64,000 nucleotides of DNA from Streptomyces sp. GSL17-111 (GTDB lineage: Bacteria > Actinomycetota > Actinomycetes > Streptomycetales > Streptomycetaceae), in contig NZ_JBAJNS010000001.1 in assembly GCF_037911585.1 (NCBI RefSeq), forward strand, positions 2,293,001 through 2,357,000, written 5' to 3'. This document shows, one piece after another, positions 12,563 through 28,553 of this stretch. The notes beneath the pieces were generated by a model. It had not been told where the DNA came from. It worked only from the letters and a program-made list of their open reading frames with translations, and made no database searches. How positions within the stretch are numbered: position 1 is the stretch's first letter; every line of letters begins with the position of its first letter. Position numbers and translations under genes: made by a program.

Positions 12563-13129
12563 TCACACGGAGAGGGCGACCGCGAAGAGGGCGATCAGCG
12601 CCGCGAAACCCATGGCGACGTACCCCACGACGATGCCGGCCGTCGCGAAGCCGTTCCCCTCCTTGCCCGTCCGCCGGATGTCGGCCCGTGCGACGTGGCC
12701 GCAGATCACGGCCGGCAGCGCGGTGATGTAGACGGCCGGCACGAGGCAGGCGCAGACCAGCGCGGCCGTCGCCCACCCGCTCGTCTCCGGCGGGCGGCGC
12801 ATCGGGTGCACCGGATAGGGGGAGTACCGCGGTGGGGTGATGTGGTACGTCGGCTCGACCGGACGCTGGTACGGGGTGGGCGCGGGCGCGGGGACCGGCC
12901 CCTGCGGCAGGTCGGCGATGAGCGGCTGCATCTCGGCGTACGTGCTCGCCTCGTGGATGCGGTGGAGGCGGGCCTCGTACTCCTCCTTGGGCAGGCGCCC
13001 CTCGGCGTAGCCGGCCTTCAGGACGTCCGCCGCCCGCTCACGGTCGGCGTCGGAGGCCCGCATGAACGGCTGCCCCCCGTAGGGCTGACCCCCGTAAGGC
13101 TGGCTGCCTCCCGGCCAGTTCAGTGACAT
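12563..13129 (-). CDS. DUF1707/DUF4190 membrane protein
   Basis: A 188-residue protein. Residues about 20-75 (MRASDADRERAADVLKAGYAEGRLPKEEYEARLHRIHEASTYAEM) form a DUF1707/SHOCT-like helical domain common in actinobacteria. A Pro/Tyr-rich linker follows, then two C-terminal transmembrane segments (TAALVCACLVPAVYITALPAVICGHVA and GIVVGYVAMGFAALIALFAVALSV) typical of DUF4190. The start at 13129 has GGAGGAG nine bases upstream. It is a standalone gene between rpoC and rpsL; function unknown. Confidence 0.85.
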   Translation of the reverse strand: MSLNWPGGSQPYGGQPYGGQPFMRASDADRERAADVLKAGYAEGRLPKEEYEARLHRIHEASTYAEMQPLIADLPQGPVPAPAPTPYQRPVEPTYHITPPRYSPYPVHPMRRPPETSGWATAALVCACLVPAVYITALPAVICGHVARADIRRTGKEGNGFATAGIVVGYVAMGFAALIALFAVALSV

Positions 13130-13220
13130 CGACCGACTCCTCCCCACGTTGCGGAGCGTACGGCTCCTATCATCCAGGACGTCCGGGCGTCACGCGGAGT
13201 TCCCCCCGGAGAACGCCGAA

Positions 13221-13248
13221 GGGCGGCACTCCCGAGGGAGTGCCGCCC
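13221..13248 (-). terminator. rpoC: Terminator downstream of rpoC
   Basis: GGGCGGCACTCCC (13221-13233) and GGGAGTGCCGCCC (13236-13248) are perfect 13-base arms, 18 bases past the rpoC stop. There is no U tract, as usual for streptomycete terminators. Confidence 0.75.
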
Positions 13249-13265
13249 ACGGCGACGGGTGGGCC

Positions 13266-17165
<3,900 letters not shown>

Positions 17166-17223
17166 TCTCGTCAATCCCTCTCAGGGTCGTGTCAATGGTG
17201 GTCTGAACGGGGGTCCGGGGAGT

Positions 17224-17254
17224 GCCGGGGAGCCGCTGTCAGCGGCTCCCCGGC
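17224..17254 (-). terminator. Hairpin between rpoB and rpoC
   Basis: GCCGGGGAGCCGCT (17224-17237) and AGCGGCTCCCCGGC (17241-17254) give a perfect 14-bp stem with a 3-nt loop, beginning seven bases after the rpoB stop. It has the form of an intrinsic terminator inside an operon that should be cotranscribed, so it is either an attenuator, an RNA-processing or stability element, or a target of antitermination. Confidence 0.6.
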
Positions 17255-17260
17255 CACCCG

Positions 17261-20743
<3,483 letters not shown>

Positions 20744-20835
20744 GAGGGGGTCCTTCCGAGGGCTCGGACTCACTACGCGCATACCGGTGCCCCTGGTGAC
20801 GGGCAGGGAGCAGCTATAAGGCAGCGCAAAGGGTC

Positions 20836-20864
20836 AGTGTAGCCACAAGGCACACTGATGTCCA
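20836..20864 (-). promoter_or_regulatory. Candidate housekeeping promoter of rpoB
   Basis: Read on the minus strand: TGGACA (20859-20864), a 17-base spacer, then TACACT (20836-20841). This is a good match to the HrdB-type consensus (TTGACA/TAgacT) and would start transcription about 85 bases upstream of the rpoB start codon. Confidence 0.5.
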
Positions 20865-21365
20865 GAGCGGAACATCGGAGATCGGCGCAGGGCCTCTCTC
20901 TCCCTCCGGGAGTCTCTTCCTCGGTTGTCTGTCTCGGTGCTGCTTCTCGGTACTGCTTCTCGTACGGCACAGCTCTCGCGCGGCGTCTCGATCCGGCCTG
21001 GCGGCCGTCCCTCGGCGTCTGCCGCAAGGCTTCCCACATCACCGAGATTCCATGCCTCGGGTTCCGCGGAACTCCGAACCAGTGCTTCTCGGCACCTCGG
21101 GCGCTTGTGAGAATCGCGTGCCCGGAGGCCGTACGTCAAGGCCCCGCGCTCGGTTGCGGTGGTCACGCCCGCGACGGCAGCCGCCGGCGGCCTGGACGAC
21201 CACCCCCTCGCCGACCCCGCCGCCCCCCTCCAGGGGTGCCGGGCCGAACGCCGGTGATCACCCTACCCTTGGCAGCAGCGAAGGCAAGGAGAGCGCGGCG
21301 CGATCGAGTGGGTGACTCCCGGGTAGCCCGGAAACCCCCCGGTCGTAGGGGTGCGGGAACGCCGA
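20865..21365. other. Long non-coding interval between rplL and rpoB
   Basis: About 500 of the 705 bases between rplL and rpoB. Base composition is less biased at the third position than in genes and no open frame looks coding. The stretch 20895-21110 contains several CGGTnnTCTCGGCT-like irregular repeats (tctcggtgctgcttctcggtactgcttctcg). Streptomyces rplJL transcripts may run through it into rpoBC. Confidence 0.5.
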
Positions 21366-21395
21366 AGGGCGACCACCCGGATGGGTGATCGCCCT
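21366..21395 (-). terminator. Terminator or attenuator after rplL
   Basis: AGGGCGACCACCC (21366-21378) pairs with GGGTGATCGCCCT (21383-21395) with one mismatch, 53 bases past the rplL stop. Partial termination here would set the ratio of L7/L12 to RNA polymerase transcripts. Confidence 0.65.
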
Positions 21396-21448
21396 GGGCG
21401 AGCGGGCCGCGTGCCGTGTCGGCACACACCCCGCAGGGGTTCAGCGGG

Positions 21449-21838
21449 TCACTTGACCTCGACGCTGGCGCCGGCGCCCTCGAGGGACTCCTTGGCCTTG
21501 TCCGCGGCGTCCTTGGCGACCTTCTCCAGAACCGGCTTCGGCGCACCGTCGACCAGGTCCTTGGCCTCCTTCAGGCCGAGGGAGGTGAGCTCGCGCACGA
21601 CCTTGATGACCTGGATCTTCTTGTCACCGGCGGCGGTGAGGACGACGTCGAACTCGTCCTTCTCCTCCTCGGCGGCGGCGGCGCCACCACCCTGACCCGG
21701 GGCAGCGGCGACGACGGCGGCCGGGGCGGCGGCCTCGACGTCGAACTTCTCCTCGAACTTCTTGACGAACTCGGAGAGCTCGATGAGGGTCATCTCCTCG
21801 AACTGCGCGAGCAGCTCGTCCTGGCTGAGCTTCGCCAT
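21449..21838 (-). CDS. rplL: 50S ribosomal protein L7/L12
   Basis: A 129-residue L7/L12. It has an N-terminal dimerisation helix region ([29 protein letters not shown]), an Ala-rich hinge ([17 protein letters not shown]) and the C-terminal factor-binding domain ([42 protein letters not shown]). It forms the stalk with L10, encoded 97 bases upstream. Confidence 0.98.
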   Translation of the reverse strand: MAKLSQDELLAQFEEMTLIELSEFVKKFEEKFDVEAAAPAAVVAAAPGQGGGAAAAEEEKDEFDVVLTAAGDKKIQVIKVVRELTSLGLKEAKDLVDGAPKPVLEKVAKDAADKAKESLEGAGASVEVK

Positions 21839-21935
21839 GATGGCGTCCTTCCACTCGTTCGGCTGGTGCCGGATGTCGTACATGTCGGCGGGCGTACGGG
21901 GGGCCCGCTGGGCTGCGCGGTAGCCGGAAGTTCGG

Positions 21936-22493
21936 TTACTCCGCGGCCTCGGCGGGAGCCGGCGTACCGGCACCGCCCTGCTCGTCCTGCTTGGCACGCA
22001 GCGCGTCCGCGGTGCGGACGAACTTCGTGAGCGGGGCCTGGAAGGTCGCCGCGGCCTTGGCCATGGACGCCTTCATGCCACCGGCCAGCTTGGAGAGCAG
22101 CACCTCGCGGGACTCGAGGTCCGCAAGCTTCTTGATCTCGTCCGCGGACAGTGCCTTGCCGTCAAGGACACCGCCCTTCAGCTCGAGAGCGGGGTTGGTC
22201 TTGGCGAAGTCACGCAGACCCTTCGCCGCCTCGACCGGGTCACCGGTCACGAAGGCGACCGCCGTCGAGCCCGTCAGGAACTCGTCGAGCGTGGTGACCC
22301 CGGCCTCCTTGGCCGCGATCTTGGTCAGCGTGTTCTTCACCACACGGTACTGGGCGTTGTCACCGAGCGAGCGGCGCAGCTCCTTGAGCTGTGCCACGGA
22401 AAGTCCGGTGTACGCGGTGACCACAGCGGCGTTGGAGTTGCGGAACTTCTCCGTCATCTCCTCAACGGCTGCGACCTTGTCGGGCGTCGCCAT
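21936..22493 (-). CDS. rplJ: 50S ribosomal protein L10
   Basis: A 185-residue L10 ([43 protein letters not shown]...), the base of the ribosomal stalk. It is slightly longer than the E. coli protein owing to an Ala/Pro-rich C-terminal tail ([14 protein letters not shown]). Start ATG 22493 has GGAAGGAGG upstream. It is the first gene of rplJ-rplL and probably autoregulated through its leader. Confidence 0.97.
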   Translation of the reverse strand: MATPDKVAAVEEMTEKFRNSNAAVVTAYTGLSVAQLKELRRSLGDNAQYRVVKNTLTKIAAKEAGVTTLDEFLTGSTAVAFVTGDPVEAAKGLRDFAKTNPALELKGGVLDGKALSADEIKKLADLESREVLLSKLAGGMKASMAKAAATFQAPLTKFVRTADALRAKQDEQGGAGTPAPAEAAE

Positions 22494-22630
22494 GAGCCTC
22501 GCGCCTCCTTCCGGGTGTTGGTCCTCGGCCGGTCTGCCGACCGGCCCGTCGCGCCGGACCGCCCCATCGGGCACTTCAGGAAGGAGCTGCACACAAGCGA
22601 AACGCCCCGGTGCGCAGGCGCACGGGGCGT
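22494..22630 (-). promoter_or_regulatory. rplJ leader with strong 5' hairpin, candidate L10 autoregulatory leader
   Basis: On the minus strand the leader opens with a strong hairpin at 22602-22630 (ACGCCCC arms) and continues through GC-rich segments (GGCCGGTCGGCAGACCGGCC) to the rplJ ribosome binding site. L10-L7/L12 repress rplJL translation through such leaders in many bacteria. I infer this role from position and structure, not from a sequence match to a known L10 leader. Confidence 0.4.
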
Positions 22631-22814
22631 GACTCGACAGTACGGAACACTGCCCGTACCGGAGTATGAACCTCACGTGCCTGCACGGGCCGTCCGCTCC
22701 TACGAGCGAATCCTTAGGCCACCGCGCTCCGACTGTGACGACGGCGCGCAGCAACGACCAGCGGTCTTTGGCTACCGCGACACTGTACGGGGGGCGTCAC
22801 GGCGGTGGCAAATC

Positions 22815-22869
22815 CGGCTTCCCGGTCCGACGTCACGGCACGGGCGCCATGACGTCGGACCGGAAGCCG
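22815..22869 (-). terminator. Terminator after the lipoprotein gene
   Basis: CGGCTTCC-C-GGTCCGACGTCA (22815-22835) pairs with TGACGTCGGACCGGAAGCCG (22850-22869), a 20-bp stem with one bulged C, directly after the stop at 22876. Confidence 0.75.
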
Positions 22870-22875
22870 TGCACG

Positions 22876-23829
22876 TCAGACCGCGCCGGGCTCCATGGCC
22901 CCGGGACCGCCGAGCTCCTCCATCATCTCCATGAAGTCGATCGTCTCGTCGGCCGGCGGAGCCTCGGGCGCCACCGTCACGCCGTAGTCGGTGATGCGCT
23001 GAGTGACCTCGACGCTGCCCTCGGGGCTGTCCATCACCATGGTCAGCTGAACCGGCATGTCGTCCTCGTTGATCCAGACCTCGAGGTCCATGCCCTTGAT
23101 GCCGGACTCCTCCATGCCCTGCAGGAGCTCCGTCCGCTCCTCCTCGGTCATGTACTCGCCGGACTCGGACTCCTCCGCCTCGATCTCCAGCATCTCCTCG
23201 ACGGTCATGGTGCCCTGGTAGTGCTGCGTGGTGGCACCGTCCAGCTGCTCCTCGCCGACGTGCTCGATGTTCGGCGAGTCCAGCAGGAGGGCCATCTGCT
23301 CGGCCGGGCTGCGGCCCATGTCGTCCAGGCCGCCCGTCATCTGGTCGGCGAGCGCCTCGTCGCCGGACTGCTCGGCCAGGGCGGTGAGGTCCATCTTCAG
23401 CCAGGACTTGCCGTCGGTCTCAGCGGCCATGGCCTCGCCCGCGTTGACGTACATGACGTCCTCGATCATGATCATGCGCATCTCGGACGGCGCCGAGGGG
23501 TCGCCCGCCGCGCCGGGCGCGAACGCCGAACCGCTCATGGTGAAGTCGATGGCGACCGGGTCCCAGGACATGACGCCCTGCATGTCCATCGCCTCGGGCA
23601 TACCCGGTGCGGTCATCGTCATCTCGACGCGGGCGGACTTCGCCTCGGTCGTCTTCTTCGTGGCGGCCGCCATGGCCTGGACCGCCGAGCGCTGCTCGGC
23701 GGTCTTCGACGGTGCCGGCGCCTTCTTGCCGCCCTCGTCCGAGCTGTCCCCGTCCCCGGTGCAGCCGCCGAGGACCAGGGCCGCGGTCAGGCTCACGGCG
23801 CTCAACGTCATCGTGCGTGTACGACGCAT
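22876..23829 (-). CDS. Cell-surface lipoprotein, LppX/LolA-like fold
   Basis: A 317-residue predicted lipoprotein. MRRTRTMTLSAVSLTAALVLGGC is a lipoprotein signal peptide with lipobox LGGC and lipidated C23. A Ser/Lys/Gly-rich linker follows, then a domain with KSARVEMTMTAPGMPEAMDMQGVMSWDP and repeated acidic Glu/Met segments. This matches the DUF1396/LppX-LprG-like class of actinobacterial lipoproteins, thought to bind lipids or influence envelope assembly. It lies between rplJ and rplA, as in other streptomycetes, but has its own terminator and is unlikely to be a ribosomal function. Confidence 0.8.
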   Translation of the reverse strand: MRRTRTMTLSAVSLTAALVLGGCTGDGDSSDEGGKKAPAPSKTAEQRSAVQAMAAATKKTTEAKSARVEMTMTAPGMPEAMDMQGVMSWDPVAIDFTMSGSAFAPGAAGDPSAPSEMRMIMIEDVMYVNAGEAMAAETDGKSWLKMDLTALAEQSGDEALADQMTGGLDDMGRSPAEQMALLLDSPNIEHVGEEQLDGATTQHYQGTMTVEEMLEIEAEESESGEYMTEEERTELLQGMEESGIKGMDLEVWINEDDMPVQLTMVMDSPEGSVEVTQRITDYGVTVAPEAPPADETIDFMEMMEELGGPGAMEPGAV

Positions 23830-23897
23830 TCGTATACCCCCCACATGTGCCAGTGAATGTCCCAACCGTAGTACACCGCTGTGTGTCCCTGACAAAC

Positions 23898-23935
23898 GGA
23901 CGAGCCCCCGCTCCACAGGGAGCGGGGGCTCGTCC
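23898..23935 (-). terminator. Terminator of the rplKA operon
   Basis: GGACGAGCCCCCGCTCC (23898-23914) and its exact complement (23919-23935) form a perfect 17-bp stem with a 4-nt loop, 21 bases past the rplA stop. Confidence 0.85.
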
Positions 23936-23956
23936 GAACCGGCGTCGCGGGGAGGC

Positions 23957-24679
23957 TCAGGCGGCCTCGTCCTCGACGAGCAGGTTGCGGGTGCGGTTGC
24001 CGTCGACCGGGATGCCGGGGCCCATCGTGGTGGTGATGGTGGCCTTCTTGATGTAACGGCCCTTGGCGGCGGACGGCTTCAGACGCATGACCTCGTCCAG
24101 CGCCGCCGCGTAGTTCTCCACGAGCTGCTGCTCACCGAACGACACCTTGCCGATGATGAAGTGCAGGTTCGCGTGCTTGTCGACGCGGAACTCGATCTTG
24201 CCGCCCTTGATCTCGGTGACGGCCTTGGCGACGTCGGGAGTGACGGTGCCGGTCTTCGGGTTCGGCATCAGGCCACGCGGACCGAGCACGCGGCCGAGGC
24301 GGCCGACCTTGCCCATGAGGTCCGGGGTGGCGACGACCGCGTCGAACTCGTTCAGGCGCTGACCCTTGGAGATCTCGTCGATCAGCTCGTCGGAGCCGAC
24401 GATGTCGGCGCCCGCGGCTTCCGCGGCGGCTGCACGGTCACCGGTCGCGAAGACCAGGACCCGGGCGGTCTTGCCGGTGCCGTGCGGCAGGTTCACGGTG
24501 CCGCGGACCATCTGGTCGGCCTTGCGCGGGTCGACACCCAGGCGGAAGGCCACCTCGACGGTCGCGTCGAACTTGACGGCGGTCGTGTCCTTGGCGAGGC
24601 GGACGGCCTCGAGCGGGGCGTAGAGCCGCGTCCGGTCGATCTTGGCGTCCGCGCTGCGGAGATTCTTGCTGCGCTTCAC
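23957..24679 (-). CDS. rplA: 50S ribosomal protein L1
   Basis: A 240-residue L1 ([33 protein letters not shown]...), which binds 23S rRNA at the E-site stalk and in many bacteria represses its own operon mRNA. Length and the conserved [18 protein letters not shown] segment are normal. It is 83 bases downstream of rplK. Confidence 0.98.
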   Translation of the reverse strand: MKRSKNLRSADAKIDRTRLYAPLEAVRLAKDTTAVKFDATVEVAFRLGVDPRKADQMVRGTVNLPHGTGKTARVLVFATGDRAAAAEAAGADIVGSDELIDEISKGQRLNEFDAVVATPDLMGKVGRLGRVLGPRGLMPNPKTGTVTPDVAKAVTEIKGGKIEFRVDKHANLHFIIGKVSFGEQQLVENYAAALDEVMRLKPSAAKGRYIKKATITTTMGPGIPVDGNRTRNLLVEDEAA

Positions 24680-24762
24680 TTCTGCTCCTGTGTTTCAGGT
24701 ACGGAGTCGTGGTGTGGACCAGCGCTTGGCCCTTCCACGGAACTGCTGGTGACCGGGTGCGG

Positions 24763-25197
24763 TCAGCCCTCGACCGTGACGCCCATGGAACGGGCGGTGC
24801 CGGCGATGATCTTCTCGGCGGCGTCCAGGTCGTTCGCGTTCAGGTCGGGCATCTTGGTGGTGGCGATCTCCCGCACCTGGTCGCGCGTGATCTTCGCGAC
24901 CTTCTTGACGTGCGGCTCGCCGGAGCCCTTCTCCACGCCCGCGGCCTTGAGGATCATCTTCGCGGCCGGCGGGGTCTTCGTGATGAAGGTGAAGGAGCGG
25001 TCCTCGTAGACCGTGATCTCCACCGGGATGACCCAACCGCGCTGCGACTCGGTCGCGGCGTTGTAGGCCTTGCAGAACTCCATGATGTTGACGCCGTGCT
25101 GGCCCAGCGCGGGGCCGACCGGCGGAGCCGGGTTGGCGGCGCCGGCCTGGATCTGGAGCTTGATCAGCCCCGTGACCTTCTTCTTCTTGGGAGGCAT
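24763..25197 (-). CDS. rplK: 50S ribosomal protein L11
   Basis: A 144-residue L11 ([42 protein letters not shown]...), part of the GTPase-associated centre and the thiostrepton-binding site; it is also required for RelA activation in stringent response. The proline-rich [12 protein letters not shown] segment is intact. The ATG at 25197 has AGAGAG upstream. Confidence 0.98.
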   Translation of the reverse strand: MPPKKKKVTGLIKLQIQAGAANPAPPVGPALGQHGVNIMEFCKAYNAATESQRGWVIPVEITVYEDRSFTFITKTPPAAKMILKAAGVEKGSGEPHVKKVAKITRDQVREIATTKMPDLNANDLDAAEKIIAGTARSMGVTVEG

Positions 25198-25342
25198 GCT
25201 CTCTCCGGGTCTTGAGTGAGAGTGGTTCGCCCACCATCCGTCATCCGGATGGAGGCATACCGCACCACGATAGCGAATGGCCCGCCGTACCACGAAACCG
25301 GGCAGGCCGGACCGGGTCGACGGGGCCCCGGCCCGGACACGC

Positions 25343-25386
25343 GGAAGGGCCCCGCCGGACGGTGGAACCGTCGCCGGGGCCCTTCC
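25343..25386 (-). terminator. Terminator after nusG
   Basis: GGAAGGGCCCCG (25343-25354) and CGGGGCCCTTCC (25375-25386) enclose a second stem GACGGT/ACCGTC (25358-25363/25367-25372). The hairpin lies 18 bases past the nusG stop and separates it from rplKA. Confidence 0.8.
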
Positions 25387-25403
25387 TGGTGCGCTCGGTG
25401 CGC

Positions 25404-26324
25404 TCAGTTCTTCTGGATCTGGTCGAAGCTCAGCTCGACCGGGGTCTCGCGCCCGAAGATCTCCACCAGGCCCTTGACCTTCTTGGAGTCGGGGTTGATC
25501 TCGTTGATCGTCGCCTGGAGGGTGGCGAAGGGTCCGTCGGTGACGGTGACCGAGTCGCCCACCTCGAAGTCCAGGACCTGGACCTCCAGCTTGCGGCTCG
25601 GCGCCGGCCGGCCCTCGGCCTCGGCGGCCTCCTTGGCGGCCTTCTCCTCGGCCTCCGGGGCGAGCATCTTGACGACCTCGTCCAGCGTCAGCGGGTACGG
25701 GTCGTAGGCGTTGCCCACGAAGCCGGTGACGCCCGGGGTGTTGCGGACGACGCCCCACGACTCGTTCGTCAGCTCCATGCGGACCAGCACGTAGCTGGGC
25801 AGCTTGTTCTGCCGGACGGTGCGGCGCTCGCCGTTCTTGATCTGGGCGACCTCTTCCTGCGGCACCTCGGCCTGGAAGATGTAGTCCTCGACGTTGAGCG
25901 AGACGGCCCGCTGCTCCAGGTTCGTCTTCACGCGGTTCTCGTACCCCGCGTAGGTGTGGATGACGTACCACTCGCCGGGCTGGTGGCGCAGCTCGTCACG
26001 GAGGGCCGCGACCGGGTCGACGGGCTCCTCCTCGACGGCGTCCTCAGCCTGCTCGTCGGACTGCTCGTCGGACTGCTCGTCAGCCTGCTCGGTGCCGTCC
26101 TGCGCCTCGGCGGCGTCGTCGGCCTGCCCGGCCTCGGGGGCTTCCCCGGCACCGGCCGTCTCGACGTCGGCCTCGGCGGTGGCGTCCGCAGCGTCGTCGG
26201 CCTGGTCGGCCTGCGCGGCCTCGGCCTGGCCGGCGCTGTCGTCTGCCGCGGCCTCGACGGAGTCGAGCGCGGTCTCGCGGCCCTGGGCGGGCTCGACAGC
26301 GTCGTTCAGGTTCGGGTCAGACAC
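25404..26324 (-). CDS. nusG: Transcription termination/antitermination protein NusG
   Basis: A 306-residue NusG. The NGN domain ([22 protein letters not shown], from about residue 118) and the C-terminal KOW domain ([46 protein letters not shown]) are intact. Residues 1-115 are an acidic Ala/Asp/Glu/Gln extension with a short repeat ([10 protein letters not shown]), a feature of actinobacterial NusG not found in E. coli; its role is unclear. It lies 76 bases downstream of secE. Confidence 0.97.
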   Translation of the reverse strand: MSDPNLNDAVEPAQGRETALDSVEAAADDSAGQAEAAQADQADDAADATAEADVETAGAGEAPEAGQADDAAEAQDGTEQADEQSDEQSDEQAEDAVEEEPVDPVAALRDELRHQPGEWYVIHTYAGYENRVKTNLEQRAVSLNVEDYIFQAEVPQEEVAQIKNGERRTVRQNKLPSYVLVRMELTNESWGVVRNTPGVTGFVGNAYDPYPLTLDEVVKMLAPEAEEKAAKEAAEAEGRPAPSRKLEVQVLDFEVGDSVTVTDGPFATLQATINEINPDSKKVKGLVEIFGRETPVELSFDQIQKN

Positions 26325-26400
26325 GGTAGCTGCTTCTTCCTGGCTCTATGGGGTCGAACATACGGACCGGCACCGCAGGAGCGGCGCCGCCGCGATGGTG

Positions 26401-26682
26401 TCAGCCGAAGACGAACTTGACGGCCTCACTGAAGCCATAGTCAAGCACGAACACGATACCGATCATGATCAGCACAAAAATGATCACCACGGTGGTGTAC
26501 GTCGTGAGCTGGTGCCGCGTGGGCCAGACGACCTTGCGGAGCTCGGCGACAATCTGTCGGTAGAAGAGCGCGAGGCGGGCCAGAGGGCCCTTCTTGCCGC
26601 GCTTGCCGCCCCGCCGCGGCTTCTTGTCATCCGACGAACGCCCGGGCTCGGGGACCTCGGCAGTATCCGTGATCTCCGCCAC
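26401..26682 (-). CDS. secE: Preprotein translocase subunit SecE
   Basis: A 93-residue SecE of the single-spanning actinobacterial type. A hydrophilic basic N-terminus ([13 protein letters not shown]) precedes the amphipathic [20 protein letters not shown] segment and one transmembrane helix ([24 protein letters not shown]). It is the essential partner of SecY in the translocon and forms an operon with nusG. Confidence 0.97.
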   Translation of the reverse strand: MAEITDTAEVPEPGRSSDDKKPRRGGKRGKKGPLARLALFYRQIVAELRKVVWPTRHQLTTYTTVVIIFVLIMIGIVFVLDYGFSEAVKFVFG

Positions 26683-26800
26683 TTGTCCTCACCTGATCCG
26701 GGGTCGGGGGCCGCGCGACGTTCAGCCCAGCCGCACGGCGGTGCATTTCTGTACGTACGCCTGCACGCACCATCCTATGGGGTGGAAGAGATGCGTGGAG

Positions 26801-26873
26801 CAGGGCCGGAGGGACTTGAACCCCCAACCGCTGGTTTTGGAGACCAGTGCTCTACCAATTGAGCTACGACCCT
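26801..26873 (-). tRNA. tRNA-Trp(CCA)
   Basis: A 73-nt cloverleaf on the minus strand. Acceptor arms AGGGTCG and CGGCCCT, D arm GCTC...GAGC, anticodon stem CTGGT/ACCAG with loop CTCCAAA (anticodon CCA), T arm with GGTTCAAGTCC-type loop, discriminator G; CCA is not encoded. It precedes secE, as in Mycobacterium. Confidence 0.96.
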
Positions 26874-27151
26874 TTGCCGATCCCTCAACCTACCGCATGA
26901 CGGACACTCGGCTGAGCGTCCGACGCGTGGTCGGAGAAGGCCAACGAGGGAAGAGTGTACGTGCTCACCGCGCTGCCGTCGAACAGGTAGCCCTGCGTGA
27001 CGTGCGCGGCCGCGCCTCCGGGCGTCCCACGGACGGCGGCGTCGACGTGCGGACGTGCGCCGAGCAGCCGGGACGGCCCGGGCCGCGACCCGGCTTCCGC
27101 CAGGTGAAACCGTTGTGTCCGGCCGTCGTCGAGTCTGCAACGATGCTTCGC

Positions 27152-28396
27152 ATGACTGCTGCAAACCCCTCAGACCAGTCCTCCACCACGTCGTCCGGCA
27201 ACCGCGTGTCGGCGCGTGTCGGCGCCATCTCCGAGTCCGCCACCCTCGCCGTCGACGCCAAGGCCAAGGCGCTCAAGGCGGCGGGCCGACCCGTGATCGG
27301 CTTCGGCGCGGGTGAGCCCGACTTCCCCACGCCCGACTACATCGTCGAGGCGGCGGTCGAGGCCTGCCGCAACCCCAAGTTCCACCGCTACACCCCGGCG
27401 GGCGGCCTGCCCGAGCTGAAGGCCGCCATCGTCGACAAGACGCTGCGTGACTCCGGCTACCGGGTCGAGGCCGCGAACGTGCTCGTCACCAACGGTGGCA
27501 AGCAGGCCATCTACGAGGCCTTCGCCGCGATGCTCGACCCGGGCGACGAGGTCATCGTCCCGGCCCCGTACTGGACGACGTACCCCGAGTCGATCAAGCT
27601 GGCCGGCGGCGTGCCGGTGCCGGTGGTGGCCGACGAGACGACCGGCTACCGCGTGAGCGTCGAGCAGCTGGAGGCCGCGCGGACGGAGCGCACGAAGGTG
27701 CTGCTCTTCGTCTCCCCCTCCAACCCGACCGGCGCCGTGTACACCCGCGAGCAGGTTGAGGCCGTGGGCCGCTGGGCCGCCGAGCACGGCCTGTGGGTGA
27801 TGACGGACGAGATCTACGAGCACCTCGTCTACGGCGACGCCGAGTTCTCCTCGCTGCCCGTCGTCGTGCCGGAGCTGGCCGACCGTTGCGTGATCGTCAA
27901 CGGCGTCGCCAAGACGTACGCGATGACGGGATGGCGCGTGGGCTGGGTCATCGGCCCGAAGGACGTCGTCAAGGCCGCGACGAACCTCCAGTCCCACGCC
28001 ACGTCGAACGTGAGCAACGTGGCGCAGGCCGCCGCCCTGGCCGCCGTCTCCGGCGACCTGACGGCCGTTGCGAAGATGAAGGAGTCCTTCGACCGCCGGC
28101 GCCGCACGATCGTGCGGATGCTGAACGAGATCGACGGCGTGGTCTGCCCGGAGCCGGAGGGGGCGTTCTACGCGTACCCGTCCGTGAAGGGGCTCCTCGG
28201 CAAGGAGATCCGGGGCAAGCGGCCCGCCGACACGGTGGAGCTGGCCGCGCTGATCCTGGAGGAGGCCGAGGTCGCCGTCGTCCCCGGTGAGGCGTTCGGC
28301 ACCCCGGGTTACCTGCGGCTGTCCTACGCGCTGGGCGACGAGGACCTCGTCGAGGGCGTCTCGCGGATCCAGAAGCTGCTCGCCGAGGCCCGCTGA
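27152..28396 (+). CDS. Pyridoxal-phosphate aspartate aminotransferase (class I)
   Basis: A 414-residue class I aminotransferase, most like aspartate/aromatic transaminases ([43 protein letters not shown]). The Schiff-base lysine is K254 in [15 protein letters not shown], and PSNPTGAVY, the Asp pairing with PLP nitrogen ([11 protein letters not shown]) and the C-terminal substrate-binding Arg (GYLRLSYA) are present. It interconverts aspartate/oxaloacetate with 2-oxoglutarate/glutamate. ATG 27152 is used; ATG 27143, three codons upstream, is equally possible because neither has a clear ribosome binding site. Confidence 0.92.
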   Translation: MTAANPSDQSSTTSSGNRVSARVGAISESATLAVDAKAKALKAAGRPVIGFGAGEPDFPTPDYIVEAAVEACRNPKFHRYTPAGGLPELKAAIVDKTLRDSGYRVEAANVLVTNGGKQAIYEAFAAMLDPGDEVIVPAPYWTTYPESIKLAGGVPVPVVADETTGYRVSVEQLEAARTERTKVLLFVSPSNPTGAVYTREQVEAVGRWAAEHGLWVMTDEIYEHLVYGDAEFSSLPVVVPELADRCVIVNGVAKTYAMTGWRVGWVIGPKDVVKAATNLQSHATSNVSNVAQAAALAAVSGDLTAVAKMKESFDRRRRTIVRMLNEIDGVVCPEPEGAFYAYPSVKGLLGKEIRGKRPADTVELAALILEEAEVAVVPGEAFGTPGYLRLSYALGDEDLVEGVSRIQKLLAEAR

Positions 28397-28401
28397 GCCC
28401 G

Positions 28402-28437
28402 CTGCCGGGCCGGTGCGGCGGCGCACCGGCCCGGCAG
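28402..28437 (+). terminator. Terminator after the aminotransferase gene
   Basis: CTGCCGGGCCGGTGCG (28402-28417) and CGCACCGGCCCGGCAG (28422-28437) form a perfect 16-bp stem with a GCGG loop, six bases past the stop. Confidence 0.85.
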
Positions 28438-28553
28438 GGCCCGTCCCGGCCCCGCCCGGCACGCACAGGCCGTCCCGGGCGGCGAATACCGCACGGGACG
28501 GCTTGTGCGCAAAGCGGCTTCCCGCTCTCCGCCCGATGCGGCAGGATCTTGGG

